The notes beneath the pieces were generated by a model. The model worked only from the letters and a program-made list of their open reading frames with translations, was not told the origin of the DNA and ran no database searches. Positions 63,701 through 64,000 of a DNA stretch of 64,000 bases are shown piece by piece; the stretch's first letter is position 1; the number at the start of each line of letters is the position of its first letter. Source of the stretch: Bacteroidales bacterium (lineage in GTDB: Bacteria; Bacteroidota; Bacteroidia; Bacteroidales; Tenuifilaceae); NCBI GenBank assembly GCA_020636845.1, contig JACJXD010000006.1, positions 123,397-187,396 on the forward strand. The letters are read 5' to 3'. Position numbers and translations under genes: made by a program.

Positions 63701-64000
63701 ATGCTAGTTATGGATTTTCCCACGTTGGAAAACTCGAAGAAGTTTCTAAATTTTTCATCGCTAATTTTAAGTTTCTCCTCGGCTTTTTTCCTTTCGCTTA
63801 TGTCCCTTATTATTGCTTGGTAATACTGGGTTTTATCAATTCTTATTATTTTTTCACTTATTTCTACAGGAAAAATGTCTCCGTTCTTACGTATGTTTAC
63901 CGATTCGTATAAACTTGAATCAACAATTTCAGTATCTTTATTTGGATGGGTTTCTGCAAAAGATGCGTTGAATTTTCCTAAATCGGAGACTTTTTTTGTT
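60724..64000 (-). CDS. multi-PAS sensor histidine kinase (5' end outside window)
   Basis: At least 1090 residues; the frame is open to the window edge, so the start is missing and the GTG at 63723 is internal. It has at least seven PAS/PAC units in series, each ending in a D-I-S/T-E-R-K-like signature (for example VVDISKYKTAEQ, IIRDITERKEIE, VQDISKTKKAIE), then a coiled coil, a HisKA with YSVSHDLRAPLRAI and an ATPase domain with NAIKYSS and GTGVGLAIVQRIV. The SHDLRAPLR and LFGVFQRLHS blocks are those of phytochrome-type (Cph1-like) kinases, which pair with Rcp1-like regulators such as the next gene. No membrane segment is seen in the part present. Confidence 0.94.
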   Translation of the reverse strand, partial: TKKVSDLGKFNASFAETHPNKDTEIVDSSLYESVNIRKNGDIFPVEISEKIIRIDKTQYYQAIIRDISERKKAEEKLKISDEKFRNFFEFSNVGKSITSIDGTISTNKAYRDMLGYTTKELDNIPWQKITHPDDIENDNRIIKLLLSREISSARWEKRYIHKNGKVIWTDISTVLQFDDNNRPLYFITSVVDISKYKTAEQTIRDTQKWFKTTLYSIADGIITADTEGKILQMNKVASKLTSWKEEDAIGKNIDEIFVLKNGKSNTIKESPAIKALKDGEATVDQSNESILISKKGKEIPIAESAAPILDENNKIIGIVLIFRSQVEEREAQKKLIESKENFQAVTENANDAIVVTLNGGRHVFANRRATEITGYTFEEMEKIGLKGYAHPDELPKLLDRIKRRLAGENVPPQYETALVNKQRKNIQVEITASKSTWKGEPADIVIIRDITERKEIEHRLKESEERFRGIYENASMGIYRSTPDGRILLCNPALLKMLGYKTFEELSKRNLEQEGFELDANRKNFREVIDKNGEIIGYEAGWKRKDGSIIHVLENAKAYKDSKGNIVYYEGSVQDISKTKKAIEQLKQSEDRFRTLVESAPEAVFIQSGGNFVYLNPAALKLFKVTNPNQLIGQPVINFLYSNYKESFQQKISELKRYKKEISSIEITCLNIDNGFFEVEVSAVPFTYNSTSSALVFLHDITERKKAETEIRMLNEELEQKVINRTMKLNETLNFVEHIMSNTNVGFAVYNNNGNCILANNAIAEIVGGTKDLLLQQNYNTIQSWKENKLYENAKQAFKEQKTKRAEVLLNSSFGKSAWLDCRFTPFKLNNIDNLLLTVNDITERISKEQEIKDLNEELKTNIEQLRFLNNELEAFSYSVSHDLRAPLRAIHGFIQILFEDYSEKLDGEGKRLMNIVQDNTIKMGQLIDDLLAFSRISRSELNKTEIDSNAIVNMAFQSYPIDEQKQKVKLTVANLPNITGDTILIQQVWVNLISNAIKYSSKVENPQIEIGYKENKDAYEFYIKDNGAGFDMQYVDKLFGVFQRLHSNREFTGTGVGLAIVQRIVSKHGGTVSAYGEVNNGATFRFTIPK

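Noticed and set aside
60724..63723. GTG at 63723 as the start of the multi-PAS kinase
   Set aside because: The same frame continues without a stop to the window edge and encodes further PAS sequence, so the start lies outside.
1..64000. CRISPR arrays, phage, toxin-antitoxin or restriction-modification systems
   Set aside because: No regularly spaced repeats, Cas, phage structural, integrase or methyltransferase genes were seen. The only mobile-element evidence is the decayed IS3 and the possible MITE.

Overview
The window comes from a member of the Bacteroidota, most likely an anaerobic Bacteroidales-type organism. The signs are three tandem SusC/SusD-type outer-membrane uptake pairs, lipoproteins with acidic residues after the lipobox cysteine, a TPR-SpoIIE phosphatase, PAS-rich histidine kinases, and many copies of the Bacteroidota -7 promoter box TAnnTTTG placed just upstream of genes. 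The Hcp protein has the cysteine spacing of the strict-anaerobe class. I cannot name the genus. There are no rRNA genes, CRISPR arrays or intact mobile elements; one tRNA-Leu(GAG) is present.

Layout. 0.1-4.3 kb: DUF819 membrane protein, then a ferredoxin-hcp nitrosative-stress pair behind a 16-bp palindromic operator. 4.3-9.1 kb: cupin, RluA-type pseudouridine synthase, a transaldolase-yciO-mobA run, and gapA. 9.1-18.2 kb: MacB-like permease, LuxC-like acyl-CoA reductase, a probable operon (pRiA4b-type protein, miaA, a HEPN-like/CBS fusion, a YfcC-family carrier), rsgA and an Omp85-like protein. 18.5-21.5 kb: hutI-ftcD for the last steps of histidine breakdown. 21.7-38.9 kb: the SusCD block. 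Pairs 1 and 2 have almost identical SusC leaders and N-terminal domains and are separated by a decayed IS3-family element; pair 3 carries an extra lipoprotein. 38.9-43.7 kb: zinc-ribbon protein, a broken HEAT-repeat gene, acylphosphatase, DUF456 protein, RRM protein, and the arcC-ornithine carbamoyltransferase operon. 43.8-50 kb: ftsK, lolA-like gene and cysC-cysD-cysN for sulfate activation. 50-57 kb: NlpC/P60 peptidase, an unlisted 42-aa membrane protein and a NUDIX hydrolase in one overlapping run; then a PgpH-type HD phosphodiesterase, the TPR-SpoIIE phosphatase, a GC-rich structured element and an MBL-fold hydrolase. 57.2-64 kb: tRNA-Leu and a signalling cluster of a multi-PAS kinase (running off the window), an Rcp1-like single-domain response regulator and a hybrid kinase.

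Much of the content fits growth on peptides and amino acids: SusCD uptake, histidine catabolism to glutamate, and ATP from carbamoyl phosphate. That metabolic link is inference. The observations most worth checking are the hcp operator with its matching promoter, the HEPN-CBS fusion, the IS3 remnant between duplicated SusC heads, the structured element near 56.3 kb and the small membrane protein at 50.5 kb.
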